Positions 7,531 to 15,485 of a stretch of DNA of 64,000 nucleotides are shown piece after piece (the first letter of the stretch is position 1; the number at the start of each line of letters is the position of its first letter). The notes below the pieces were generated by a model, which did no database searches, was not told where the DNA came from, and saw only the letters and a list, made by a program, of their open reading frames with translations. This stretch comes from Paenibacillus sp. ACRRX. Its GTDB lineage: Bacteria; Bacillota; Bacilli; Paenibacillales; Paenibacillaceae. The position numbers were made by a program, and so were the translations under genes. Location: the NCBI RefSeq assembly GCF_022346885.1, contig NZ_JAKRNK010000003.1, forward strand, positions 372,001 to 436,000, given 5' to 3'.

Positions 7531-8529
7531 CTATTTTAAGCTTTTGGATACTTCTTTTACCATCTCGGCTACAGATTCTAATCCACCGCCAGAAAGGTAC
7601 CAGAATTCAGGGTTCAGATATACGATATTGCCTTCCTTGGACGCCTTCGTGTTCTTCACCAATGCGTTCTCCACTACATCTTTAACAGAAGATGCACCTG
7701 CTTCACTTTTGACTACAGCACCACGATCTACGACAAATAAATAATCTGGATTTTTTTCTGCGATGTACTCAAAAGACACACTTTGTCCATGAGTCGATAC
7801 TTCAATTTTAGGGTCAACAGCTGTCATACCAAAGACATCATGTAAAATACCAAAGCGCGACTTCGGACCATAAGCACTTATTTTTCCTTCATTCGCCAAA
7901 ATAATAAGTGCATTTTTACCGCTAGCAGTAGCTTTTTCATTTAATGCTTTGATGGAATCATCAATAGCTGCCAATTCTTTATCAGCTTCTGCTTCTTTAC
8001 CGAATATTTTACTAAGTATTTTCACATTTTCCTTGAAAGATACCATGTAATTTTTTGTGTCCACTCCAACGTATACAGTAGGTGCAATTGCACTCAGCTC
8101 TTTATAAGCGTCAGATTGACGACCCGAAATTAAGATCAGATCTGGCTTCATATCATTAATTTTCTCAAAATCAGGCTCTTTTAAACCACCAACATTTTCA
8201 ATTTCCTTGGAATTGTATTTCGCCAAGTACCCTGGAACGTTGCCACCACGTGGAACTCCCGCGACTGGAACACCTAATTTGTCTAATGTATCTAACGCAC
8301 CAAAGTCGAATACAACTACTTTTTGTGGGTTCAATTTTACTTTAGTTGTCCCCAACTTATGTTTGATCTCTAGCTCCGTCTGCTCAGCAGCAGCAGGTGT
8401 TGTTGTTGCCGTAGAGCCTGTTGTTTGCTCTGTCGAACTACCGTTCGAAGCTGTATTTTTTTCGCCGCATGCTGCAGCTACCACTGCGATGACCAATGTC
8501 ATCATAATAAACAACCATTTTTTCTTCAC
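7531..8529 (-). CDS. yclQ: Siderophore-binding lipoprotein of ABC importer (YclQ-like)
   Basis: Extracytoplasmic solute-binding lipoprotein (FecB/FhuD class, PF01497) that captures an iron-siderophore and delivers it to the YclN/YclO permease. A lipoprotein signal ends in the lipobox VVAAAC near residue 21, followed by a Ser/Thr/Gln-rich tether. The mature part has KVVVFDFGALDTLDKLG and IENVGGLKEPDFEKINDMKP, the two-lobed binding-protein pattern. B. subtilis YclQ binds petrobactin; the same ligand is likely but not provable here. GTG 8529 is chosen because GAGG sits 8 bases upstream, while GTG 8538 overlaps it. Last gene of the Fur-boxed operon, 64 bases after yclP. Confidence 0.85.
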   Translation of the reverse strand: MKKKWLFIMMTLVIAVVAAACGEKNTASNGSSTEQTTGSTATTTPAAAEQTELEIKHKLGTTKVKLNPQKVVVFDFGALDTLDKLGVPVAGVPRGGNVPGYLAKYNSKEIENVGGLKEPDFEKINDMKPDLILISGRQSDAYKELSAIAPTVYVGVDTKNYMVSFKENVKILSKIFGKEAEADKELAAIDDSIKALNEKATASGKNALIILANEGKISAYGPKSRFGILHDVFGMTAVDPKIEVSTHGQSVSFEYIAEKNPDYLFVVDRGAVVKSEAGASSVKDVVENALVKNTKASKEGNIVYLNPEFWYLSGGGLESVAEMVKEVSKSLK

Positions 8530-8602
8530 TTCTATCACCTCATGAAATTATTTTATATGTGAGTTAACACGTAACACCAAGTAGGAAGAGCACATGAAAG
8601 TG

Positions 8603-9361
8603 CTAATTAAAATAAACACAAATTTTGTTGCCATTAATCACCTGAATCGGAATATCCATATCGTATACGTCCTTAAGTACAGAAGAATCAATAATGTCCG
8701 CTGTTGGACCTTCTTTGACAATCCGTCCCTCTTTTAGAGCTACGATATAATCAGAGTAACAAGAAGCAAAGTTGATATCATGAATAACAATAACAATCGT
8801 CTTGCCCAGCTCATCTACTAACCTGCGCAGCACCTTCATAATCTGCACAGAATGCTTCATGTCCAAATTGTTTAAGGGTTCATCCAGCAAAATGTATTCC
8901 GTATTCTGGGCAAGCACCATCGCGATGTAAGCTCGCTGACGTTGGCCACCGCTTAGTTGATCCAGAAACTTATGCTGTATGTCCTCCAGCTCCATATACT
9001 GAATCGCCTCGTCAACGAAGACCCAATCCTGCTGTGTCAATTTGCCTTGTGAATAAGGAAACCGCCCAAAGCTGACTAAATCACGAATTGATAAGCGCAC
9101 TGTAATGTGGTTAGACTGCTTAAGAATCGATATCTGCTTGGCGAGCTCAGCACTCTTGCATTGGCTGATCTCCTTGCCATCCAAAATAATTTCACCAGAA
9201 TCTTTGGAGAGCAATCGGCTTACCATAGACAGCAACGTACTCTTTCCCGCGCCGTTCGGCCCAATGAAAGACGTAATTTTGCCTTTTGCAATTTTCACCG
9301 ATACGTTATCTACAACCGGCTTGCCACTATACTGTTTGGAGACTAGCTTTACTTCTACCAC
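8603..9361 (-). CDS. yclP: Siderophore ABC importer ATPase (YclP-like)
   Basis: A 252-residue cytoplasmic ATPase powering the siderophore permease. Walker A GPNGAGKST (residues ~34-42), ABC signature LSGGQRQRAYIAM (~137-149), Walker B YILLDEPLNNLD (~156-167) and the switch His in VIVIHDINFAS are all present, so it should be active. It is of the FepC/FhuC type. GTG 9361 has GGAG 8 bases upstream and overlaps the end of the yclO-like gene by 7 bases, indicating translational coupling. Confidence 0.9.
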   Translation of the reverse strand: MVEVKLVSKQYSGKPVVDNVSVKIAKGKITSFIGPNGAGKSTLLSMVSRLLSKDSGEIILDGKEISQCKSAELAKQISILKQSNHITVRLSIRDLVSFGRFPYSQGKLTQQDWVFVDEAIQYMELEDIQHKFLDQLSGGQRQRAYIAMVLAQNTEYILLDEPLNNLDMKHSVQIMKVLRRLVDELGKTIVIVIHDINFASCYSDYIVALKEGRIVKEGPTADIIDSSVLKDVYDMDIPIQVINGNKICVYFN

Positions 9362-10302
9362 GTTTTGTTCTCCTTCAACAGAAGATATATGAAGTACACG
9401 CCCCCGACAAAGTTAATAATGACGCTAATCGTTGTCTGGAATGTAAATACTCGTTCTACAATTAATTGCCCGCCTATCAAGGCCACAATGCTGATGAGCA
9501 CTGAGCCTGTAATCAGAACACTGTGACGATAGGTTTTAAAGAGTTGATGCGCGATATTAGCCACCAGCAGTCCGAGGAATGTGATGGGCCCAACCAGTGC
9601 GGTCGCAATCGAGATTAAAATAGCCACGATAATGAGCAGACGTTTAACTACATGGTCGTAATTTACACCAAGATTTATGGCCTCTTCTCTGCCTAGTGAT
9701 AACACATCCAAGTACTTCATGAATTTCATAAAATAGAGTGAGACACCAGCCAACACTGCTATCGAAAGGATAAGTAGATCGGTGTTAATGTTATTAAAGC
9801 TGGCAAACATACGATCCTGAACAATCTGAAACTCGTTCGGATCAATGAGAATTTCCATAAACGACGACATGCTTGAAAACAAAGTACCAAATATTAGGCC
9901 TAACAATAGCAAAAAGTAAATATTCTGGCCTTCTCTACGGAACAACACCTTGTAAAACACACTCGCAAACAGCATCATCAGCCCCACGGATATGCCAAAG
10001 TTCAGATTCCGATCCAACATCGTCATACTTGTTGAGCCAAATACAAAGACAACAGTCGTCTGAATGAGCATATAAAGGGAATCTAGGCCGAGGATGCTCG
10101 GTGTAAGGATACGGTTGTTGGTTATCGTTTGGAATATCATCGTTGAGAAAGCAATCGCGCCTCCCGTTATAACGATGGCCAATATTTTTTTGCCCCTGCG
10201 TGGAAGGATGTAATCCCAGTTTCCGTTAGCCTTAATAACCATAAATATGATGATCAAGGTCAATGCCAATGCTGCTAGCGTCCATAGTTTCCCTCTCATC
10301 AC
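9355..10302 (-). CDS. yclO: Siderophore ABC importer permease (YclO-like)
   Basis: A 315-residue integral membrane protein of the FecCD family (PF01032), with eight to ten hydrophobic helices. The region near residue 190-205 (SLGREEAINLGVNYDHV) is the EAA-like coupling loop that contacts the ATPase, and LVGPITFLGLLVANIAHQL is the conserved late helix of the family. It pairs with the YclN-like permease to form the channel. The start overlaps the upstream stop (GTGATGA); GTG 10302 has AAAGG 7 bases upstream, with ATG 10299 as the alternative. Confidence 0.88.
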   Translation of the reverse strand: MMRGKLWTLAALALTLIIIFMVIKANGNWDYILPRRGKKILAIVITGGAIAFSTMIFQTITNNRILTPSILGLDSLYMLIQTTVVFVFGSTSMTMLDRNLNFGISVGLMMLFASVFYKVLFRREGQNIYFLLLLGLIFGTLFSSMSSFMEILIDPNEFQIVQDRMFASFNNINTDLLILSIAVLAGVSLYFMKFMKYLDVLSLGREEAINLGVNYDHVVKRLLIIVAILISIATALVGPITFLGLLVANIAHQLFKTYRHSVLITGSVLISIVALIGGQLIVERVFTFQTTISVIINFVGGVYFIYLLLKENKTW

Positions 10303-11249
10303 TGGTAAGCCTTTCTTCTCATAAGTAAGTAAATAAAGATGATACTGCCTATAACACCAACCGTCAGTCCGATTGAGATCTCGTACGGGTAGATGATGAG
10401 TCGGCCTATAATGTCACAGCTCAGGACAAATACCGCACCAAGCAGTGCCGTATGAGGCAGGTTTTTCTTAAGGTTATCGCCTTGGTAAAGGGTAACAATA
10501 TTCGGAATAATAAGCCCCAGAAACGGAATCGTACCTACCGTCAGCAGCACGACAGCCGAGACCAATGCAACGATGACAAGGCCGAGGTTCACCACTTGTT
10601 TGTAATTCAAACCCAGGTTGTGCGAGAATTCTTCCCCCATCCCTGCTACTGTAAACCGATTAGCAAATAAATAAGCGATAACCAGCGCCGGAATACTTAA
10701 GTAGATCAGCTCATACTGTCCTTGGATCGTCATCGAGAAGTCTCCGTGCATCCAAGATGATATATTCTGAATCAGGTCATGCTTATAGGCAAAAAACGTC
10801 GTAATGGAGCTAACGATACTGCCGAACATAAGACCGACAAGCGGAATAAAGATGGCATCTTTAAATTTCACGCGGTCCAGTATTTTCATAAAGATGTATG
10901 TACCTAACAATGCAAACAGAAAGGCTATGGACATCTTCACAAGTGGCGTGGCCGTCGGAAAGATCATTAGGGCGACCAATACCCCGAACTTGGCAGAATC
11001 CATCGTTCCTGCCGTCGTAGGCGATACGAAGCGATTGCGGCTTAACTGCTGCATCATAAGTCCGACAATACTCATGCTCATCCCTGCAATGATGATGCTC
11101 ATTAGTCGCGGAACGCGGCTAATATATAAAGTTTGCGTCTTATCCTCTGTCAGATTAAACAAATCAAGCGGAGATAGTTCTTTAACTCCTATAAACAGAG
11201 AAATCATTGATAAGACAATGAGTGCAATCACAAGATATATTTTTCTCAT
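10299..11249 (-). CDS. yclN: Siderophore ABC importer permease (YclN-like)
   Basis: A 316-residue FecCD-family permease, first gene of the four-gene importer. Family features are SRVPRLMSIIIAGMSMSIVG near residue 45, GTMDSAKFGVLVAL, the coupling loop EEFSHNLGLNYKQV, and VGTIPFLGLIIPNIV. The ATG at 11249 (MRKIYLV) is preferred over the GTG at 11264 because AAAGGA (11255-11260) then sits 5 bases upstream. A sigma-A promoter and a Fur box lie directly ahead, so expression should rise when iron is short. Gene order permease-permease-ATPase-binding protein is the same as B. subtilis yclNOPQ. Confidence 0.88.
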   Translation of the reverse strand: MRKIYLVIALIVLSMISLFIGVKELSPLDLFNLTEDKTQTLYISRVPRLMSIIIAGMSMSIVGLMMQQLSRNRFVSPTTAGTMDSAKFGVLVALMIFPTATPLVKMSIAFLFALLGTYIFMKILDRVKFKDAIFIPLVGLMFGSIVSSITTFFAYKHDLIQNISSWMHGDFSMTIQGQYELIYLSIPALVIAYLFANRFTVAGMGEEFSHNLGLNYKQVVNLGLVIVALVSAVVLLTVGTIPFLGLIIPNIVTLYQGDNLKKNLPHTALLGAVFVLSCDIIGRLIIYPYEISIGLTVGVIGSIIFIYLLMRRKAYQ

Positions 11250-11342
11250 GGTTATCCTTTTCACTGTAACGTCGTTAACTCATTCGCTGTAATAATGTCA
11301 TTACCGAAGGTAAGTTGACTGAGATCATTTGCCCCTTATCAT

Positions 11343-11357
11343 TGAGATTGATTCTCA
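11343..11357 (-). promoter_or_regulatory. Fur box of the yclNOPQ-like operon
   Basis: TGAGATTGATTCTCA is a 7-1-7 palindrome with one mismatch, centred at 11350, matching the Bacillus Fur consensus TGATAATNATTATCA at most positions. It lies just downstream of the -10 element, where bound Fur would block transcription. Confidence 0.85.
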
Positions 11358-11375
11358 TTTACTGTAACTGTTACG

Positions 11376-11403
11376 ATTATAACGTACTAAGGGTATAAGT
11401 CAA
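11376..11403 (-). promoter_or_regulatory. Promoter of the yclNOPQ-like operon
   Basis: Minus-strand TTGACT (11398-11403), 16-base spacer, TATAAT (11376-11381), with the Fur box beginning about 12 bases after the likely start. Confidence 0.75.
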
Positions 11404-11572
11404 TAAAAACACAGGATTTTATGTTATCGATCACTTTTTTGCCACAATATTGTTGATTCTTGGTAAGAATGGACCTTCATTTTTTCAAATCATTGTATGT
11501 TTCCCTTAATTTACCGAACTTGAATACCCCAATAATAGCTGTAGCACTTGCTTAAACATCAATAACGGAAAT

Positions 11573-11612
11573 AAAAAAAGCCGCCCCTCGCTAATTCATC
11601 GAGTAGACGGCT
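11573..11612 (-). terminator. Terminator after the 43-codon gene
   Basis: On the minus strand AGCCGTC...CTCG pairs with CGAG...GGCGGCT, followed by seven T. The remaining sequence from 11404 to 11572 shows no gene. Confidence 0.8.
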
Positions 11613-11687
11613 CCGTTGATCTGTGACACATACTGAAAACTATCTTATTTGCTAAGCGATTGGTTCTGAGGTCGTAATCTTGACCCG

Positions 11688-11819
11688 TTATTTATTGGTG
11701 CTTTTCTGCTTACCCGGCAGCTTATCACCTGGGGTCCCTTTACCGTGATGCTGCTGGTTCTTTCGAGCCTTCTCCTGGTTCTCGTGCACCTTTTGTACAA
11801 AGTCGTGTGTGTTGTCCAT
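11688..11819 (-). CDS. Small hydrophilic protein, DUF4023-like
   Basis: A 43-codon gene too short for usual ORF cut-offs but well supported: ATG 11819 is preceded by AAGGAGG at 10 bases spacing, and a strong terminator follows. The product is very polar, beginning MDNTHDFVQKVHENQEKARK and ending in a Gly/Pro/Lys segment (GKGTPGDKLPGKQK). This pattern fits the small DUF4023 family of Bacillales as I remember it; no function is known for that family. No membrane segment or Cys. Monocistronic. Confidence 0.65.
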   Translation of the reverse strand: MDNTHDFVQKVHENQEKARKNQQHHGKGTPGDKLPGKQKSTNK

Positions 11820-12001
11820 GATGTTCAAGCCTCCTTCTTTCATACAAGCGATGTCACCGTTACTTTAACCAAGTAGCAGCCAAATCATGTCCCGTACCAA
11901 ACAGGTCTCCACTTCATCTCATGGTCTTGATGTCAGCAGAGAGGCTGCTTGTCGTTCATAGCCTATAATTGTCCCTAGTTACGATATACAATATCCTTCG
12001 C

Positions 12002-12991
12002 TCATTCCACAGCTTGGGCTGCTTGGATAAGTTGCTCTTTCGAAATATTTGGTGAATCTGTAATTACACGAATCATGACAGACGAAGAGCTCTTGGACAT
12101 CCATGACAACTCTTTATACAATCCCGTATCACTAAATAAATAGTCGTTGTTCTCCACATAGTCGGCCTCAATACCATCTTTCTGTATCCGATCATGCACG
12201 ATCGTGTCTGGCGAAATTGCCTTGATTTTGACCTTTTCCAAAATATGATCATACTGCACAAACAGGCGATTCCCATCCGCGCTCTTATAAGTGGACGTGT
12301 AAATATCGACCGGCGGGTTTGTCTCCTTAGGCTGTGTTCTCCAAGTGTATGCCTTTCCTTGGTCCTTGCTCTCCTGACGCAGCTCACCTAACATCTCAAG
12401 TCCTTCCAAACTAACAATGCCCCCAAAGGCAGGCTCAGACTTGCCTGATTCAAAAGTGAATGCTCCGTTTAGTTGATCGGGAACTGCACTGCTAATACCC
12501 GCACTTGCGATCTTATCGCTCCATTGCTCTAGTTGCTCCACAGTTCTAGGCTTGGATACACTGAGCAAAGGGTGCTGCCTAAAAGCTGAATACTCTGATT
12601 TCTCAAGCGCCGCCATGTAGACAGCAGCATACTGCCCTTCTTGCAATTGGTTTTTTACGTCAGCCAATGTACTGCGAATGTCTGTCTTCAAAGACGGTGC
12701 AAGCTTAAAACCACTATCCGTCCACACCTCTGTCTGAATGAAGCCATGGTCGGATTGAAACAGTAATTTCTGGGTAGCATAGCCAAACCCTGATAATACT
12801 GCCGCAATTAGCGCGGCGTATATCCATTTTCGTGCTGTGAATTTACGTTTTACGATCATAGGTTTCCCCTCTCTCCATTTCGCGCCTTGCTCGGCAATTA
12901 TGGCCGTCATATGAGTCTCCAACGAGGAAGGTAGATGCAGCGATTCGGATGCTGACTTGTATTCTTGCTTCAACTTTTGCTCAATGGACAT
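12002..12991 (-). CDS. Membrane-anchored putative anti-sigma factor
   Basis: A 329-residue single-pass membrane protein encoded directly after, and overlapping by 11 bases, an ECF sigma gene. The cytoplasmic N-terminus (residues 1-50) is polar and helical, one transmembrane helix follows (KWIYAALIAAVLSGFGYATQ, ~55-74), and the remaining ~250 residues face outward. This layout is that of anti-sigma factors which hold their sigma at the membrane until a surface signal triggers their loss. No zinc-binding ZAS motif (HxxxCxxC) was seen. The assignment rests mostly on context. ATG 12991 has GGGGAG about 8 bases upstream. Confidence 0.65.
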   Translation of the reverse strand: MSIEQKLKQEYKSASESLHLPSSLETHMTAIIAEQGAKWREGKPMIVKRKFTARKWIYAALIAAVLSGFGYATQKLLFQSDHGFIQTEVWTDSGFKLAPSLKTDIRSTLADVKNQLQEGQYAAVYMAALEKSEYSAFRQHPLLSVSKPRTVEQLEQWSDKIASAGISSAVPDQLNGAFTFESGKSEPAFGGIVSLEGLEMLGELRQESKDQGKAYTWRTQPKETNPPVDIYTSTYKSADGNRLFVQYDHILEKVKIKAISPDTIVHDRIQKDGIEADYVENNDYLFSDTGLYKELSWMSKSSSSVMIRVITDSPNISKEQLIQAAQAVE

Positions 12992-13559
12992 AAGATGTTT
13001 CTCCCCTTTCTGCCTTTCGTTCGTCCATATGACGACGCAATTGCTTTAATGCCAAGTGATGGCGGGACTTTACGGTACCTACAGGTATATCTAATATCAT
13101 CGCAATATCCTGTAAGGTATAGTCGTGTACATACCGGAGCACAATAACTTCCTTTAACTTCTGCGAAAGCAGTTCGACAACAGGGAGCACCTCCATTTGA
13201 GCATGCAGTGCATACAGATGATCGTCCATCCCTGTAGGCGGCAGTTCGGCACCGTGTGACTTAACCCGTTCCAATAAACGGAACCTACGCCACACCCCTC
13301 TGTTCCAGCTCCGCACTTGGCGTACAATAATGCCATTCATCCATGCATAGAAGGGTTGTTCTGGGTCGTATTTGTCCCATGCTCGGAACAACTCCAAATA
13401 AACCTCACTCATCATGTCTGCTGTATCTTGCTTATTCGGAGCAAGGAAATAAATCAAGCGGTACGTATAATCCTTTGTCTCATGATAAAGCTGTTGAAAA
13501 GCATCTGTATCCCCAGCCCTCATCCGGATGATTAGCGGGGTAATGTTTAATTCCTTCAT
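12981..13559 (-). CDS. ECF RNA polymerase sigma factor
   Basis: A 192-residue sigma-70 family protein of the extracytoplasmic-function class. Region 2 is at the N-terminus (AFQQLYHETKDYTYRLIYFL ... MMSEVYLELFRAWDKYDP ... FYAWMNGIIVRQVRSWNR) and region 4 at the C-terminus (LLSQKLKEVIVLRYVHDYTL, then IAMILDIPVGTVKSRHHLAL, the -35-recognising helix-turn-helix). ATG 13559 is chosen because GGAGG lies 8 bases upstream; the earlier in-frame ATG overlaps that site. It is co-transcribed with the anti-sigma gene. Its regulon cannot be inferred, and no clear autoregulatory ECF promoter was identified. Confidence 0.88.
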   Translation of the reverse strand: MKELNITPLIIRMRAGDTDAFQQLYHETKDYTYRLIYFLAPNKQDTADMMSEVYLELFRAWDKYDPEQPFYAWMNGIIVRQVRSWNRGVWRRFRLLERVKSHGAELPPTGMDDHLYALHAQMEVLPVVELLSQKLKEVIVLRYVHDYTLQDIAMILDIPVGTVKSRHHLALKQLRRHMDERKAERGETSYVH

Positions 13560-13762
13560 GTAGCCGGCCTCCATTCAGGTGTTACATGAGATATTGGCTC
13601 CGATCACGTTTTAGGTTCACTTCCATGCAAAATAAAATATATAATGGTATAAACACGAAGAATTTAACAGAAAAAGCGCTTTTATGTTCGGGAAACCATA
13701 TTTTTTTAAACATTTTTCACTAGATCTATATATTTTTTATTTCAACTTTACATGCTAACCTT

Positions 13763-13768
13763 TATAAT
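13763..13768 (+). promoter_or_regulatory. -10 element of the glutamate dehydrogenase promoter
   Basis: TATAAT 45 bases ahead of the start codon, in an AT-rich region. The -35 (TTTCAA at 17 bases) is poor, which would suit activator dependence. Confidence 0.4.
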
Positions 13769-13812
13769 ACTTTAAAAAGCGAGATTAACAGAAAAAGGAT
13801 AGGTGAATAATT

Positions 13813-15072
13813 ATGAGTCATTCCACTCAGCAAGAAGAGTTAAATCCTTACTTAATTGCGCAACGTCAAGTCGACACAGCAGCCGCCAAATTGCAGCTTC
13901 CCACACACGTCACTGAGCTGCTAAAGAAACCTAAGCGCGTATTGTCGGTCAGCTTCCCTGTTAAGATGGATGATGGAAGTGTTCGTATCTTTGATGGCTA
14001 CCGCTCCCAGCATAACGACGCTATCGGGCCAACAAAAGGCGGAATCCGCTTCCACCCGGGTGTTACACTTGACGAGGTTAAAGCCTTATCGATGTGGATG
14101 ACCTTTAAGTGTGGAGTAGTTGGATTGCCTTACGGCGGTGGTAAAGGCGGCGTTATCTGCGATCCGCGTGAATTGAGTATCGGCGAATTGGAGCGCTTAA
14201 GCCGTGCATTTATGGAAGCGATCGCTGACATTGTAGGACCAGAACGCGACATTCCTGCACCTGACGTGTATACGACGCCGCAGATTATGGGATGGATGAT
14301 GGATACGTACAGCAAGCTACGCGGTCATAACGCCCCGGGCGTCATCACAGGTAAGCCGATTATTATCGGTGGCTCTCAAGGACGCGGCGAAGCTACAGCA
14401 CAAGGCTGTGTATACGCTATTCAATCCGCGTTGAAGGACATTGAGCTTCCAATGGAAAAGGCTAGAGTAGCAGTTCAAGGCTACGGCAACGCAGGCCGCA
14501 TCGCAGCCCGATTGCTGAACGACCTCGGGGCAACTATTGTAGCTGTAAGTGATTCCCGTGGCGGTATCTATGACCCAGCTGGTCTGGACATCACCCGCGT
14601 CGAGGAATTAAAAGACACGGCGAAGCTCGCAGACTACGGCACTGAGTATTTGATCAGCAACGAGCAACTGCTTGAGCTTGAAGTAGACATTTTGATACCA
14701 GCTGCGCTGGAAAATGTCATTACTAAAGAAAATGCAGCAAACGTAAAAGCTCGTATTATTGCCGAAGCAGCTAACGGTCCTACAACACCTGAAGCAGATG
14801 AGATTCTGGACGCTAAAGGCTGTATCGTTATTCCCGACATTCTGGCAAATGCCGGCGGGGTAACCGTGTCATACTTTGAATGGGTACAAAACCTGATGAA
14901 CTACTACTGGTCTGAAGAAGAAGTGCTGGAGAAACTAGAAGTGAATATGGTGAAATCGTACGATGCCGTCCGTAAAATGGCAAAAGAGTACGAAACCAAT
15001 CTTCGCACGGCAGCTTACATGATTTCCCTTCATCGTGTTACCGTAGCAATGCAAGCACGCGGTTGGGTGTAA
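13813..15072 (+). CDS. gudB: NAD-type glutamate dehydrogenase (GudB/RocG family)
   Basis: A 419-residue hexameric-type glutamate dehydrogenase that interconverts glutamate with 2-oxoglutarate and ammonium, linking nitrogen and carbon metabolism. The substrate domain has PTKGGIRFH (residues 73-81) and PYGGGKGG (106-113) with the catalytic Lys 111; APDVYTTPQIMGWM follows. The Rossmann part begins near GSQGRGEATAQG and VQGYGNAGRIAARLL. ILANAGGVTVSYFEWVQN is the conserved C-terminal signature. Length matches GudB/RocG, and no extra residues of the kind that inactivate GudB in laboratory B. subtilis were noticed, though this needs alignment. GGATAGGTG precedes the ATG. Choice between gudB and rocG is not certain. 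Confidence 0.9.
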   Translation: MSHSTQQEELNPYLIAQRQVDTAAAKLQLPTHVTELLKKPKRVLSVSFPVKMDDGSVRIFDGYRSQHNDAIGPTKGGIRFHPGVTLDEVKALSMWMTFKCGVVGLPYGGGKGGVICDPRELSIGELERLSRAFMEAIADIVGPERDIPAPDVYTTPQIMGWMMDTYSKLRGHNAPGVITGKPIIIGGSQGRGEATAQGCVYAIQSALKDIELPMEKARVAVQGYGNAGRIAARLLNDLGATIVAVSDSRGGIYDPAGLDITRVEELKDTAKLADYGTEYLISNEQLLELEVDILIPAALENVITKENAANVKARIIAEAANGPTTPEADEILDAKGCIVIPDILANAGGVTVSYFEWVQNLMNYYWSEEEVLEKLEVNMVKSYDAVRKMAKEYETNLRTAAYMISLHRVTVAMQARGWV

Positions 15073-15095
15073 TACCCAGCACCTACGGCGATATT

Positions 15096-15128
15096 GGCTA
15101 ACTAGGCTTTCATCAAGCCTAGTTAGCC
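15096..15128. terminator. 14-bp perfect hairpin after glutamate dehydrogenase
   Basis: GGCTAACTAGGCTT (15096-15109) and AAGCCTAGTTAGCC (15115-15128) pair perfectly around five bases, 24 bases past the stop. It has no T-run. Confidence 0.55.
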
Positions 15129-15129
15129 G

Positions 15130-15212
15130 ACATAGACAGCATTATACAAGCCCCCTTGCCTCCTGATTCAGGATGGCAAGGGGGCTTGTATTGGTCATTG
15201 AACTGTCTATGT
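15130..15212. repeat. Nested palindrome between convergent genes
   Basis: TACAAGCCCCCTTGCC (15145-15160) pairs with 15175-15190, extended inward by TCCTG/CAGGA, giving about 21 pairs. Around it ACATAGACAG (15130-15139) pairs with CTGTCTATGT (15203-15212). It probably terminates both convergent transcripts but is much larger than the other terminators here and lacks a T-run. Confidence 0.65.
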
Positions 15213-15242
15213 TCTAATCAGTCGATAACGTTTAAAATCCGA

Positions 15243-15470
15243 CTAGCCTTCGATACTCGGATCCACTTGTGGATGTATCGGCTCTGACACAGGTTCAGGG
15301 GACGTTTGGCGACGAATAGACGGAAGTCTTCCCGCTTCCCGGAGCGCCTCCCTCAACAAGAACTCCATATGCCCATTTACGCTTCGGAATTCATCGGATG
15401 CCCAGCGTTCCAAAGCCTCATACACGCTTGGGTCTAGACGGAGTGGGAAGCTCTTCTTCTTGCTGGCCAT
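15243..15470 (-). CDS. Arc/MetJ-type ribbon-helix-helix DNA-binding protein
   Basis: A 75-residue protein whose first half is a ribbon-helix-helix domain: the strand KSFPLRLDPSVYEALERWA followed by helices around EFRSVNGHMEFLLREALREA. RHH proteins bind DNA as dimers through the strand pair. The last 25 residues are Pro/Ser/Glu-rich and probably unstructured. It follows the SPFH gene by only 15 bases. The same two-gene pairing is familiar in Firmicutes and actinobacteria, where the small gene is often loosely called a HicB-like antitoxin. No toxin is present, and the promoter palindrome at 16374-16392 suggests autoregulation instead. Confidence 0.75.
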   Translation of the reverse strand: MASKKKSFPLRLDPSVYEALERWASDEFRSVNGHMEFLLREALREAGRLPSIRRQTSPEPVSEPIHPQVDPSIEG

Positions 15471-15485
15471 TAATCGGCCTGCTCG

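Noticed and set aside
10804-11292. 162-codon plus-strand open frame
   Set aside because: Antisense of the YclN-like permease; hydrophobic codons read backward keep it open. No start signal.
15243-15470. HicB antitoxin of a toxin-antitoxin pair
   Set aside because: No HicA-like or other toxin gene is adjacent; the neighbour is an SPFH membrane protein.
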